Source: Strix aluco
Lineage: Eukaryota; Chordata; Aves; Strigiformes; Strigidae
Reading direction: 5' to 3'
Length of the DNA: 64,000 nt
Assembly (NCBI RefSeq): GCF_031877795.1
Contig: NC_133933.1
Span: 64,430,984-64,494,983 of the forward strand
Below the pieces are notes generated by a model that saw only the letters and a program-made list of their open reading frames with translations, searched no databases and was not told the DNA's origin. Below, piece after piece: positions 1 to 11,159 of this stretch (positions are counted from its first letter, which is position 1; each line of letters opens with the position of its first letter). The position numbers and the translations under genes are program-made.

Positions 1-2187
1 ATGTCTGGTGGCACTGCCTTTGGCTCATGCAGGGCTGCGACAGCACCTGTGTGGGGACAGGCAGCCCCATGCAGACCGGGGTTATGGTGGAAGAAGGCAG
101 CAGCCCAACCAGTGGCCCGTCCTCCCTCCTCTCTGGCACAGCCCATTCCTCCTCCAAATGCAAGGGCAGAGAGCTGGCATGGCGTAGCAGCTAAGAGAAC
201 AAGAAGATCTGACCCTGTGGGAGATCTTAGGCTATTTTACTTCACATCCTAATAGAGATAAGAACACTTTTTTATCTGAACTCCGCTTGAAAATCTGTAG
301 AAGCAGAGCAATATGTGGTAGCTAAACAACAGAATTACTATAATCGAATGATACTGTAAAACAGCAAAACTTAGTAAACATGGTCTCATACAAAAAATGT
401 ACTCCTTTTATAAAAAAAAAAAAAAAAATCATGTAAACCTCCTGAAATAATGTTAAGGAGCTAAAATTATACTACATAGAACAAAAGACCCTGCATCCTT
501 TATGTAAACACAAGTATTTCTAGGGCTCAGTTCCTATGCCCTATCAGAAACCATGTTAATTTTTTCAGTTTTATTTACCAACTGTTCCTGTTGGGAGCCT
601 CCATTTTCTTAACCAATGAGTTGCTGTTAATTCCAAAGAGTTTTCCACAGCCAGTCTGAAATAGGATTGTATTTCCATGTACTCTAGTGATTGATTAATT
701 TCCTGCTAGCAGAATTTTTAGCTACTGTTCTTCAATACACCGTTCCTGCCCCTATAATTATATTTTCTGTAAAATACTGGAAAGTGAGCTGTGAAATCAA
801 ACACTTCTACACAAAGACAGAAAATAATAGGGGAACGATAACAAATACAGTAAAACTTGCTCTAACTTTTGACTATTTATTTGGTTGTAGAAGAAAGCAA
901 CTGTGATAGCATTGCACAGAATAGTTTGCTATGTGGATTGGGTTTTTTTCCCCCTCTTCTTCCCGGATTGAAAAATAGGCTAAGTAGCACTGCTTTTATA
1001 TATTTGGGCTCATTTCATGCCCAGTGTTTCTAAGAGTCTAGCTCTAGGACTGACACTTGCTTCAGTGTCATCCTTTCTGTATTTAATCACTATTAGCTAG
1101 AGCCTAAGTAGAGTTTAATTAAACTCTGTAAAGTCTGGTATTTCTTATTGCTGTGTCCAACTACTTTTCATCTTCATTTACTTTATAAACATTTAATAGG
1201 CAAGAAAATTCCTTACGGATTTCAATTGAAAGCCTTATTGGAAATTGTTGGACTAAAAAAACCCAACATGTTGCAGCTTTGAAAGTTTATGCAAGGTGAT
1301 CTAAGGCTGGTAATAGATCAGGTGGCCAAAAAATAAAAAGGTCTATGCCTCCACAGCATTTCTGTCTTATCAATCAATTTCTAAAAGCAATTGAAGTTTT
1401 TAATGCAAGAATGATATTTGGTTTTAGTTAGTTGGACTTGATGTGCTTTGAAGCTGATGCACAGCATACATGGCCATTTATCACTTCCTGATCACTATCA
1501 TTTATCATTTATTGCTTACTGGAAGATTCTATTAAATGTATACCTGAAATTCCAAAATGTTCATTTGTCTTGTTCAGTACATCAAAGCAAAGCATTAGGG
1601 GGAAAAAAGAACCCAAAAAACCAAAAAACCCACATGGTACTGGCTCTTTCTATCTTTTGTTAAAAACATTGAATGAACCACTGGTAATATCCATCCCCTT
1701 GTAGGCAACAATTTAATTAAATTTTGACAACTGATACAAATAATCTCACAACTTTAAAAGGGACAGCATAGTAAGCTTTGTAGCCTAGGGGGGGAAAAAA
1801 AGGACAGTGAACTTCAGTTTGCTTATTTTATTGAATGTGGTAGCTGTAGCCCTCTAGGTGGAAGTGGTGCTGGAAAATTGTGTTGTTTAAGATCTTCCAT
1901 AATGCATCAGAAGAAAACCTTAAAACATCCTTATTCCATACCATTTATGTCATGCCCATGTCCCACATAACACTCATTTATTCATTCCGTAAGCTTTCTT
2001 CACTCCTCTAGATGTTCAGTGACTTGGCTGCCATCTGTCAAGGTGGATGTTCAGGACAGGAGCAGTATGTTTGACTGTTGGACTCCAGCACCGGCTAGGT
2101 TTGGGTCATCATCGCATGTATCTGGTTCACTCTTCGTCGTTCCTACTTCCTCCATCACTTCCTGCAACATACAACTCAGCTCACAGA
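1..2187. other. No recognisable gene; AT-rich flank
   Basis: The first 250 bases are moderately GC-rich with an 83-codon plus-strand open frame that resembles nothing I know. The rest is AT-rich with only short chance frames. No exon of a known family was recognised on either strand. The boundary between host DNA and the retroviral element lies somewhere around 1850-2187 and cannot be placed from this sequence alone. Confidence 0.5.
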
Positions 2188-5100
2188 TTATTTCCCCCCC
2201 AAGGTTAAATCTCCTTGAGGCACACACTGAGTAGCCCCATTCTCCCGCATTACCCACCAAGTACATCCAGGTCCCTGAGCAAAAACAATCCCACGAGTGG
2301 GCTTGCCTTTTCCCAAGGGAGGAGCAATCCATACTGCCTTCCCCAGCCATTTCCCTGTGTGTACTACAGGGACCTTATCTCCTCCCACAGTATGAAGGGG
2401 TTTTGTTTGGGCAGGACCAGGACGGTTAACAGATCCTCTGGTATTAATTAGCCAAGTGGCTTCTGCTAAATTTATATCCCAGTGTTTCCATCCCCCATTG
2501 TCCAATGCTCTCAACATAGTCTTCAACAGTCCATTGTATCTTTCAATCTTTCCAGACGCTTGTGGGTAATAAGGGATGTGATACACCCACTCAATGCCAT
2601 GTTTCTTTGCCCAGGAGTTTATGAGATTATTTCGAAAATGGGTTCCATTGTCTGATTCGATTCTTTCAGGAGTACCATGTCGCCATAAAATTTGCCTTTC
2701 AAGACCTAAGATGGTATTTCGGGCAGTGGCATGATTTACAGGGTACGTCTCAAGCCAACCAGTAGTTGCTTCCACCATAGTGAGTATGTAGCGCTTGCCT
2801 TGGCGTGTTCGTGGCAATGGTCCAATATAGTCAATTTGCCAGGCCTCACCATATCGAAAACTCAGCCATCGCCCTCTGTTCCAGGGAGACTTTACTCGTG
2901 TGGCTCGCTTGATTGCAGCACATGTTTCGCATTCATGAGTGACCTGTGAGATGGCCTCCATGGTCAGGTCCACCCCTCGATCACGAGCCCATCTGTACGT
3001 TGCATCTCTCCCGAGATGCCCGGATGTTTCATGGGCCCATCGAGCTACAAATAGCTCACCCTTGCGCTCCCAGTCCAGGTCCAGCTGAGCTACTTCAATT
3101 TTAGCAGCCTTGTCTACTTGCTCATTGTTTTGATGTTCTTCGGTGGCACGGCTTTTGGGCACGTGGGCATCTACATGACGTACCTTTAGAGCCACGTTTT
3201 CCACTCGGGCAGCGATGTCCTGCCACAGTGCAGCAGCCCAGATGGGTTTACCTCTGCGCTGCCAATTGGTCTTCTTCCACTCCTGTAGCCACCCCCACAG
3301 GGCATTAGCCACCATCCAGGAGTCAGTGTAGAGATACAGTACTGGCCACTTTTCTCGTTCAGCAATCTTTAGGGCTAGTTGGATCGCTTTTACTTCTGCA
3401 AACTGACTTGACTCGCCCTCTCCTTCAGTGGCCTCAACGACTTGTCTTGTGGGGCTCCACACAGCAGCTTTCCACTTTCGATGGTTTCCTACCACACGAC
3501 AGGATCCATCAGTAAACAGAGCGTACCGCCTTTCATCTTCTGGTAATTCGTTATATGGTGGTGCTTCTTGGGCACGAGCCACCTCCTCAGGCAGTGCTCC
3601 AAAATCTCTACCTTCTGGCCAGTCCATGATCTCTTCCAGGATTCCTGGACGGTTGGGTTTTCCCAGTCGAGCTCGTTGCGTGATTAACGCTACCCATTTA
3701 CTCCAGGTAGCACTGGTTGCATGGTGTGTAGAAGGGATGTTTCCTTTGAACATCCAATGTAGTACAGGCAATCGCAGTGCCAAGAGGAGCTGTGCTTCTG
3801 TACCAACAACTTCGGAAGCGGCTCGAATCCCCTCATATGCTGCCAGAATCTCCTTTTCAGTTGGAGTGTAGTGGGCTTCTGATCCTCGATATCCCCGGCT
3901 CCAAAATCCTAATGGTCGACCCCGAGTTTCACCTGCTACCTTCTGCCAGAGGCTCCATGTGAGGCCATGCTCCCCAGTTGATGTGTAAAGTACATTTTGC
4001 ACATCTGGTCCTGTCCGAACAGGCCCAAGAGCTACCGCCCGAGCTATCTCCTGTTTGATGTGCTCAAAGGCTTGTTGTTGCTCAAGACCCCACTCAAAAT
4101 TGTTCTTCTTTCGGGTTACTTGATAGAGAGGGCTCACCAGCTGACTGTAACCTGGAATGTGCATCCTCCAAAATCCCACAAGTCCTAAGAAAGCTTGTGT
4201 TTCCTTCTTGTTGGTCGGTGGAGACATAGCTGCTATCTTGTTGACAACCTCCATAGGCACATGGCGGCGTCCATCTTGCCATTTTATTCCCAAGAACTGA
4301 ATCTCCTGTGCTGGTCCCTTGACCTTGCTTTTCTTTATGGCAAACCCAGCTCTCAGAAGAATCTCAATTACTTTTTGTCCTTTCTTGAACACTTCTTCTG
4401 CCTTGTTGCCCCACACAATGATGTCATCGATGTACTGTAGATGTTCAGGGGCATCACCCTTTTCCAGTGCAGTTTGAATTAGTCCATGACAAATAGTGGG
4501 GCTGTGCTTCCACCCCTGGGGTAGTCGATTCCAGGTATATTGGACACCCCTCCACGTGAAAGCAAACTGTGGCCTGCACTCTTCTGCCAAAGGAATTGAA
4601 AAGAATGCATTGGCGATGTCGATTGTGGCGTACCACTTGGCTGCCTTTGACTCTAGTTCATACTGGAGCTCTAACATATCTGGTACAGCAGCACTCAGTG
4701 GTGGCGTCACTTCGTTCAGGCCACGATAGTCTACTGTCAACCTCCACCCTCCGTCAGACTTTCGCACTGGCCATATTGGGCTATTAAAAGGCGAATGTGT
4801 CTTACTGATGACACCTTGGGTCTCCAGTTGACGGATCAGTTCTTGGATGGGAGCCAGAGAGTCTCGGTTCGTGCGATACTGCCGTCGGTGCACGGTCCTC
4901 ATGGCAATTGGCACCTGTTGTTCTTTAACTCGCAACAGTCCTACAACAAAAGGATCTCCTGAGAGGCCAGGCAGATTAGACAACTGTTTGGCCTTCTCTG
5001 TGTTCACACTGGCCACACCAAAAGCCCATCGGTATCCTTTTGGGTCTTTGAAATACCCCCTCTTGAGGTAGTCAATGCCCAAGATACAAGGGGCTTCTGG

Positions 5101-5325
5101 GCCAGTTACAATGGGATGTTTTTCCCACTTATCCCCGGTCAAGCTAACCTCGGCCTCCAGTACTGACAGTTCTTGACATCCGCCTGTCACTCCTGAGATC
5201 CAGATAGGTTCTGCCCCTCTATAACTTGATGGCATTAATGTACACTGTGCCCCGGTATCGATTAAAGCCTGGTACTTCTGTGGATTTGATGTGCCAGGCC
5301 ATCGAATCCACACTGTCCAATACAC
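2188..5325 (-). CDS. Endogenous retroviral pro-pol (protease, RT, RNase H, integrase)
   Basis: A 1045-codon open frame. In order: an aspartic protease with the LIDTGAQ active site (about residue 23); reverse transcriptase with QYIDD (about 297-301); RNase H with LFTDGSC (about 603-609); an integrase zinc-binding region with paired histidines and a CETC pair (about 765-802); and the integrase core with aspartates at about 832 and 892 and a glutamate at about 928 in GKIERYNG. This is the retroviral order with integrase last. It lies directly after gag in sense. No envelope frame follows within the recognised element. Assignment to the ERVL-like lineage rests on the sequence style around YIDDIIVWG and is an inference. 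Confidence 0.93.
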   Translation of the reverse strand: MYWTVWIRWPGTSNPQKYQALIDTGAQCTLMPSSYRGAEPIWISGVTGGCQELSVLEAEVSLTGDKWEKHPIVTGPEAPCILGIDYLKRGYFKDPKGYRWAFGVASVNTEKAKQLSNLPGLSGDPFVVGLLRVKEQQVPIAMRTVHRRQYRTNRDSLAPIQELIRQLETQGVISKTHSPFNSPIWPVRKSDGGWRLTVDYRGLNEVTPPLSAAVPDMLELQYELESKAAKWYATIDIANAFFSIPLAEECRPQFAFTWRGVQYTWNRLPQGWKHSPTICHGLIQTALEKGDAPEHLQYIDDIIVWGNKAEEVFKKGQKVIEILLRAGFAIKKSKVKGPAQEIQFLGIKWQDGRRHVPMEVVNKIAAMSPPTNKKETQAFLGLVGFWRMHIPGYSQLVSPLYQVTRKKNNFEWGLEQQQAFEHIKQEIARAVALGPVRTGPDVQNVLYTSTGEHGLTWSLWQKVAGETRGRPLGFWSRGYRGSEAHYTPTEKEILAAYEGIRAASEVVGTEAQLLLALRLPVLHWMFKGNIPSTHHATSATWSKWVALITQRARLGKPNRPGILEEIMDWPEGRDFGALPEEVARAQEAPPYNELPEDERRYALFTDGSCRVVGNHRKWKAAVWSPTRQVVEATEGEGESSQFAEVKAIQLALKIAEREKWPVLYLYTDSWMVANALWGWLQEWKKTNWQRRGKPIWAAALWQDIAARVENVALKVRHVDAHVPKSRATEEHQNNEQVDKAAKIEVAQLDLDWERKGELFVARWAHETSGHLGRDATYRWARDRGVDLTMEAISQVTHECETCAAIKRATRVKSPWNRGRWLSFRYGEAWQIDYIGPLPRTRQGKRYILTMVEATTGWLETYPVNHATARNTILGLERQILWRHGTPERIESDNGTHFRNNLINSWAKKHGIEWVYHIPYYPQASGKIERYNGLLKTMLRALDNGGWKHWDINLAEATWLINTRGSVNRPGPAQTKPLHTVGGDKVPVVHTGKWLGKAVWIAPPLGKGKPTRGIVFAQGPGCTWWVMRENGATQCVPQGDLTLGGK

Positions 5326-5367
5326 CCGATCATCCCTTTCCTCCTCCTGGCTGGAGGCAGAGGCCCT

Positions 5368-6957
5368 CTATTCCTGTTCTTGGTCAGAGTATTCACTGTC
5401 TGACCCTTGCTGTGCCAGGCCGGAAACTCCTTCATCAGGGCCAAGGGAGGTGATCTCAGTCTTCCTGTATCTGGGAGATCGCTGATTACTTTCTTGCGGT
5501 TTCACGCCAGCTACATTAACAACCTTCTTGGATGTTGTCTTCTTGGCAGGGGTCTTTCCTCGCAATTCATGTACACGAGCTTCCAATTTGAAGGTGGGTT
5601 GACCATCCCACTTCCTCATGTCCTCCCCCTGGTCACGCAGGAAGAACCAAAGTTCGCCACGTGTCATGTGCCTAGGTTTCCCTTTCCCTCTGACTGGGGT
5701 GGAAGAGGACCGATTTCTTGGGGTGCTCCTGACATCTAAGGCACTCGCCCGTAGAGATGAGGAGGTTCCAAGACTCTCTTCAAAGTTCTGAAGCCAGGAA
5801 GAGACTGCCTCCACAGTTGGCGTACATCTTAGTCCTTCTCCCATATCCATTTCTGGATAGTACATCGCAGCCAAGCCCGCAGAATACGAGGATGGTGCAC
5901 CTTTAATCACCTTCCTCCACATGGCCCGTGTGCACAGGACATCCTCTGGATTTTTAGGGGCTTCATCATTATCTGGATCACTATAGATGACTTCCAGCAC
6001 TGCTAGTTCTCTCAGGTACTGGACACCTTCATCCGCAGTAGCCCACTTCCCTGGGGAGTTGTCCGTAAGATCTTCCTTGAAAGGATATCTTGCTTTAACA
6101 CTTGAAAGGAGCCGTCTCCACAGACTGCAAATTCCTGTTTCTTTTCCAATTCCCCTTTCAATTCCTCGATCTCTAGCAAGGGAACCCAGCTGTTGGGCTT
6201 CCTTACCTTCCAGCTGCTGAGCATCAGCCCCATTATCCCAGCATCGAAGCAGCCAGGTAGCAATCCGCTCACCCGGCTGGCGGCTATAGTCTTTCCGCAG
6301 ATCTCGCAGTTCTGATGATGTCAGGGACCGGGTAGTTTCTGCCTCCTGTTTGAGTTCTGTTATTCCCTCTTCTGACCCCTTTGCTGAAGGACCCGCTTCT
6401 TCCTCCTCTTTTTCGTCCCTTATTAATCGAGGGTATGGACCTGTTGTTCTCCTTGTCCACTGTTTCTTTTTTACTACTGGGGCAATCTCTGCTGTTATTG
6501 TTTTTGTTTGAGTTCCCGTTTCCACCACAGTCCTTTGAGAGCACTGAACTGCAGCTCGATAAGCATAGGCCAGGCCCCAGTACAGCGCTAGGAGTTGCTG
6601 ATTTTCATCGGGATAGACAAGGCACCCTTCTATCAGGTGTTGTGTCAGTTTTGCGGGGTTGCTTGCCTGTTCAGGGGTAAGATCCCAGGCTACAGGAGGT
6701 GATAACCGTCCTAGGAATCTGCCCAAATCCTTCCACTCCCCCTGCCACCCAGGGACAGGCCGCCTCAGGGCACATTTTGGTATTCTCTCACCCAAAATTT
6801 GCTTTCTCTTACACCAAAAACCTAACGAGCTCCACACAGCCCACAATAGGCGAATAGCATTAATGAACAGTATCAAAGAGCTAACATAAGGATTAATAAG
6901 TACTTCAGGAGCTTGCAGAATAAAACCACTCATGATGTTCCCAATTTCTTCCAGCAT
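5368..6957 (-). CDS. Endogenous retroviral gag-like protein
   Basis: A 529-codon open frame lies between the primer-binding site and pro-pol. There is a hydrophobic stretch near residues 18-50, a charged low-complexity middle, and a C-terminal basic part containing the motif TRGELWFFLRDQGEDMRKWD, which I associate with gag proteins of bird ERVL-like elements. I did not see a classic CCHC zinc knuckle. Gag would be the structural protein of the particle. Its frame differs from that of pol, as is usual for retroviruses. It is a fossil copy, and current expression is unknown. Confidence 0.75.
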   Translation of the reverse strand: MLEEIGNIMSGFILQAPEVLINPYVSSLILFINAIRLLWAVWSSLGFWCKRKQILGERIPKCALRRPVPGWQGEWKDLGRFLGRLSPPVAWDLTPEQASNPAKLTQHLIEGCLVYPDENQQLLALYWGLAYAYRAAVQCSQRTVVETGTQTKTITAEIAPVVKKKQWTRRTTGPYPRLIRDEKEEEEAGPSAKGSEEGITELKQEAETTRSLTSSELRDLRKDYSRQPGERIATWLLRCWDNGADAQQLEGKEAQQLGSLARDRGIERGIGKETGICSLWRRLLSSVKARYPFKEDLTDNSPGKWATADEGVQYLRELAVLEVIYSDPDNDEAPKNPEDVLCTRAMWRKVIKGAPSSYSAGLAAMYYPEMDMGEGLRCTPTVEAVSSWLQNFEESLGTSSSLRASALDVRSTPRNRSSSTPVRGKGKPRHMTRGELWFFLRDQGEDMRKWDGQPTFKLEARVHELRGKTPAKKTTSKKVVNVAGVKPQESNQRSPRYRKTEITSLGPDEGVSGLAQQGSDSEYSDQEQE

Positions 6958-7080
6958 GTTCCCGAGCTTAGCAAAATAAAGATAAGCAGAGCAATAAACA
7001 AACCCGTGACCAGCACAAGAGCTTGTCGCTTACTAACTGCTATAGCTATAGCACAATTAATATAAAACTGCCGTTGTCCC

Positions 7081-7098
7081 GCCCCACGTTGGGCGCCA
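7081..7098 (-). other. Retroviral primer-binding site, lysine-tRNA type
   Basis: In sense orientation the 18 bases read TGGCGCCCAACGTGGGGC. This is the complement of the tRNA-Lys 3' end used as primer by the Lys1,2 group of retroviruses. It sits just inside the LTR, as a minus-strand primer site should, and so fixes the element's orientation. Confidence 0.85.
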
Positions 7099-7106
7099 AA
7101 ATAGAC

Positions 7107-7750
7107 TGTGGTGGTTTGACCTTGGCTAAATGCCAGGTACCCACCAAGTCGCTCTATCACTTCCCCCCCCTTCCCCTTTTTTTCTCAATAGGGCAAAGAA
7201 GGGAAAGAAAATAAGATAGGAAAACAAAACAACCCTTGTGGGTAAAACAACAGCAGTTTTAATATAAGCAAAGCGAAGCAAAGGTCCGCGCGCGGAAGCA
7301 AAAAAAAGAAAACAGATTTATTCTCTACTTCCCATTAACAGGCGATGTCGGGCCTTCTCAGGAAGCAGGGCTCTGATATGCGTAGCGGTTGCCTCGGAGG
7401 ACCAAGGGTGACCCCACCCCCTTCCTCCTTTCTCCCAGCTTTATACTGAGCAGACGTCATATGGTATGGAATATCCCTTTGGTCAGTTCGGGTCAGCTGT
7501 CCTGGTTGTGTCCCCTCCCAAGATCTTGCCCACCCCGTCCCACTGTGGGGGGGGAAATGTCAGAAAGAGCCTTGGTGCTGTGTAAGCACTACTCAGCAGT
7601 AGCCACAACACCAGTGTGCTATCAACACCCTGCCAGCTCCCAGCATAAAACACAGCACCATGAGGGCTGCTACAGGGGAAAACCAATTCTGGCTCAGCCA
7701 GACCCGATACACCGACCAAGCCACTCTATCTTCTGTTACGCATTGGTGGT
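7107..7750 (-). repeat. Retroviral LTR of the ERVL-like element
   Basis: The inner edge is clear: in sense orientation the LTR ends in CCACCACA at 7107, eight bases before the primer-binding site. The numbered strand shows the well-known bird LTR start TGTGGTGGTTTGACC. Inside are a TATA box (sense TATAAA, 7445-7440) and a polyadenylation signal (sense AATAAA, 7322-7317) in the expected order. The outer edge near 7745-7785 is uncertain because no partner LTR is available for comparison. Confidence 0.8.
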
Positions 7751-7828
7751 CTGAAAGCAGCGACAAGCCATATACTTGTTTGTATAGAAAAAGCTTCTGT
7801 ATTTTACTCCCATTTTATCTAAGATGAT

Positions 7829-7893
7829 TTAACCTCCATCCCTGGGAAGGTGATGGAGTAGCTCATCCTGGAAACCGTTTCCAGGCACATTAA
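7829..7893 (+). repeat. CR1-type LINE fragment (reverse transcriptase scrap)
   Basis: Read on the plus strand, these 65 bases encode LTSIPGKVME, a stop, then LILETVSRHIK. This closely matches the conserved 'TSIPGKVMEQLILEAISRHMK' type stretch of the bird CR1 ORF2 reverse transcriptase. Homology fades on both sides, so only a short, decayed piece remains, with a stop in place of the usual glutamine. It lies just outside the retroviral LTR. Confidence 0.6.
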
Positions 7894-7899
7894 GGTTGA

Positions 7900-10800
7900 G
7901 AACATTCATTTGCACCACTGAAAGACAGTTTCTCATGTCTGCTTTCTCAGGTAAAAAGCACTGTTGGGTAGCACTAAAACTGATCTCTCACTAGCCTAAA
8001 GCGCTCTGTAAAGCACCTGGCAAAGCTCAAGTTTTACAGAACATGCAGCAGCAGTTGCCAACAGCCCAGCACCTATAAGCTCACGGCAGCCAGTTGCTTC
8101 CACAGTTCCTAGGGACATACAGGACGCTGCCCTGTATTTCGGACGCTAGTGTGGATGTCTGCCCTGGGGACCTGCTGGAGACACTGGCTGTCCCAGGCCT
8201 CTGTAAACTGGCTGCAGCTACAACCTCGGCAATACCTGGGCTCACCAGCATCCCTGGGGAAAGAGGTGTCTCCTCCCCATGCCTGTCAAGGTCCAAGTTT
8301 CAGAGTTTAGAGGCTAAACCTTGAGAATGGTGATGGTATCAATAAATACCTGTTGGTGGTCTGCAAGGCCCTGCACGATAACCATAAGAATTCCTACACT
8401 GTTAACATAGTCACAGGTAATCCGGGGAGTGGAGAACACCAGATGAGACCACTGGGTACTGTCAAACAGTTTTTCCTGTAGCTGGCAAAGTCAAGGAGGT
8501 AGGTAGAGTTGATGATGGCACCGTGGACTGAACACTCCCATGCCCATTGCAGTCTTCCCCACAGCTGAAGTTACTTAGCCACTGACCAGCAGCAATCAAG
8601 GACAGCAAAACTCCACATAAGAAGGACCCTGCAAAGACTTTGAGTGTGGGTCTCTGCAACAGACACTTTTGTGCACGTTACTGTTCATCCCACACTCTAA
8701 GCACTTTTACAATTCATCTCCCAGGCTCAAAATACCTTGCCAGTTCCAGGGAATCCATCACGGCCACATTCCCTGCCAGGATCTCGTATTTTGCAGTCGT
8801 GTGCATCTCACAGGGATGCAAGATGCCAATCACCTGAGCCATCCCCTTGCACAACGGCACCACAACCACCTTAAGCAGGGGCTGGAAGGCCACCTTGCTG
8901 CTCTGACATGGCTCTGCATAGCCCGAGATGGGAGCAACACTGACTGCATGGCCTGAAGAGCAGAAGCACCAAACATCATGGTCTGGGAAAGTAAACATTG
9001 AGGACAAGGAAGAACCTCCACACTGTCATCTCAACATAGTGATTATTGAAATGGATGCTGGCATCTTCCTCATATGGACAATGGAAGCACATTGTGAGAG
9101 CACAAGACCTGCTAGAGAGGTTTGCATTATCAAGCAGCAAAACCTCTCAGGATGCTTGTTACATCAGAACACAGGTCATGGCAGAACACAGTCACGGCCT
9201 ACTTGAGATGGAACTGCTCCAAACCAAAGAACATTTAACACCAAAATGAATATTCTCAGCAGCCTATACTAGGGACAGGAGGAGCTCTGCAAAAGTTTTC
9301 TGTGCAATTGCTTCAATTAATACAAAGAAGTTCATACTGCAAACACCGCAACAGGATATCATATATACACAAAAGCAAATGAGGTCCTTTTATGTTACAA
9401 TGATGAAACAAAAAAATATTTCTTACCCAAACTCTCCTAAAAATTTTTTTCCAGTAGACACACCCAAAGATTTTCTGGTTTTCTGCAGTGTTCTTGGAGA
9501 GGTCTCTGCAGATCGTTATTTAAAAAATTATTGGCCATAAAAAATTATAACCTACATAAATTCAACATAAAACTCAGAAATGTATCAAAGATATTGATAC
9601 AAAGAGCAGTATGCATTATCATTCACAGGTTATACTACAAATAACCATTAAAATAACTTTATAAAACATCTTCCAAACACAGACTGAGTATGGGTCACGA
9701 TTAGTGGTAGCAATGGGTACTAGCAAACATTATATGGCATCTTGCTTAGAGAGAACTGTTTTTGGGATGTTGTGGTGTTAATTTCAAGGCTGAATCAACA
9801 AGGGGAAAGTCATATGGAACAAACAAGGTACAAAGCTTGATTCTTCATCTAAATGGACTTAAGAAAAGATAAAGAAGATAGAATAAATCTTAAAATCAAA
9901 GGTTAAAGGTAATGGAGTCCTTTATGGGACCAAAGGAACCTCACACCCAGACTCCATATTTTAGGTCTGTATAGATACTTCTGTTTGAGGACCTCTGAAA
10001 AGGGTAAAAGTCATCCCTCCTGAGGACCCATATGAAAACGTCTGTGTATACACTCGGCACAACAGATCAGGATAATGACTTGGAAAGCCATTCAATATCA
10101 ACAACTTCCACTTGAAAATTTTTGACCCTTTCATTTCTCACAAGTGTTGTATGGAAATGAGTTTAGGATTTCATCTCAAGGCCTGGACTTGTAAAAAAAA
10201 AATACTTTAAAAAACTGGATTCCAAAGCCTAGGATCTGCTTTAAAAATGCTGACCCCCCACCTCAAATACATCAGAGTTTGTTATATGAAACATATAAAT
10301 ATGACTAAATGAACTCTTTACCTGGCCTAGGTTCATCTGTGTTGGCACCTTCTTGTACTCTCTTCTGAAGTGATAACACAGCAGTTTTTAAGGTTGGGGG
10401 GGTGTGTGTGTGTGTGTGTGTGTTGTTCCTTACTCTAATAAAAGAAGATGCACAATTCACACTCAATTCTAGCAGGGAGCTTACAGAGGCTGGTGAAAAC
10501 TCTCCAAATTGCTGTTGAAGCAGTGCTAGGAAGGAACAGGAAAAAGGTACATCCCCTCCCACTTGGAAGTCATTCTTCCTGCCCAAAACAAGTATAAGAG
10601 TAATAAGATTTTCAAATATCTTTAAAAAAAAAAAGAAAACCAGCACTCTCCTAAAGGAATTGTTTAATTTTTTTTTCTATAATAAAATAGGAGCTCACTT
10701 CAAGACACTGCCAATTAGCTCTACTTTTCTGATTCCCCAAAGGAGCTTAGCCTTTTTGTCTAGCGACCAGGGAATAAATCAGCAATACATTTGCAGGGAA

Positions 10801-11159
10801 CAGCAAACCTGCCAGCAGCAGGGACCCCTAATGAACAGGAAGAGCTTTCTCTATGTATTGCAAAAGCTGCCATGTTTCTGCTTCCCTACAGCTGTTACCC
10901 TGGAATCCAGTCACAGAAGAGTCTGAAGAAATTGTCGTCCAACTTTTTCGTACTACCGTATTCTGTCACTTTTTATATCAGAGAAAGGGTTCCAGTTCTG
11001 GGGAACTCCTAGCTGATATTCAGCATGTATCTTGTCTTAAGAGTTTACCAACTTCCTCAGAATCTTAAGTTTTATATTAATATAGCTCTTTACTCACCAT
11101 AAACTACAGTTTGGCAAATCTGGCCCCAGGACAACATAAGTGTGACTGCGTGCACTTAC
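7900..11159. other. No confirmed gene; scattered coding-like fragments
   Basis: No intact gene was recognised. Minus-strand frames around 8330-9010 look somewhat protein-like, but they are short, lie in different frames and could not be assigned. A TG dinucleotide repeat lies at 10402-10423. If ZC2HC1B has further 3' exons they should lie here on the minus strand, since the 11160 exon ends in a good donor, but none could be identified by eye. Confidence 0.4.
10402..10423. repeat. TG dinucleotide microsatellite
   Basis: About eleven uninterrupted TG units follow a short G run. This is a simple repeat likely to vary in length. Confidence 0.9.

Larger units (their letters stand above)
2188..7750 (-). 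mobile_element. Endogenous retrovirus, avian ERVL-like (LTR, PBS, gag, pro-pol)
   Basis: This is a fossil retroviral insertion in antisense to the numbering. In sense order it shows an LTR (about 7750 to 7107), a lysine-tRNA-type primer-binding site (7098-7081), a gag frame (6957-5368) and a protease-reverse transcriptase-RNase H-integrase frame (5325-2188). No envelope gene and no second LTR were recognised within the window, so the copy appears incomplete, although its gag and pol frames are long and open. That suggests a fairly recent insertion. The pol layout and the missing envelope fit the ERVL-like group common in birds; the family name is inferred from motif memory. The outer borders are approximate, and no target-site duplication could be assigned. 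Confidence 0.9.

Noticed and set aside
1-252. 83-codon plus-strand frame at the window start
   Set aside because: Moderately GC-rich but without any recognised motif, and no splice context or partner exon was seen.
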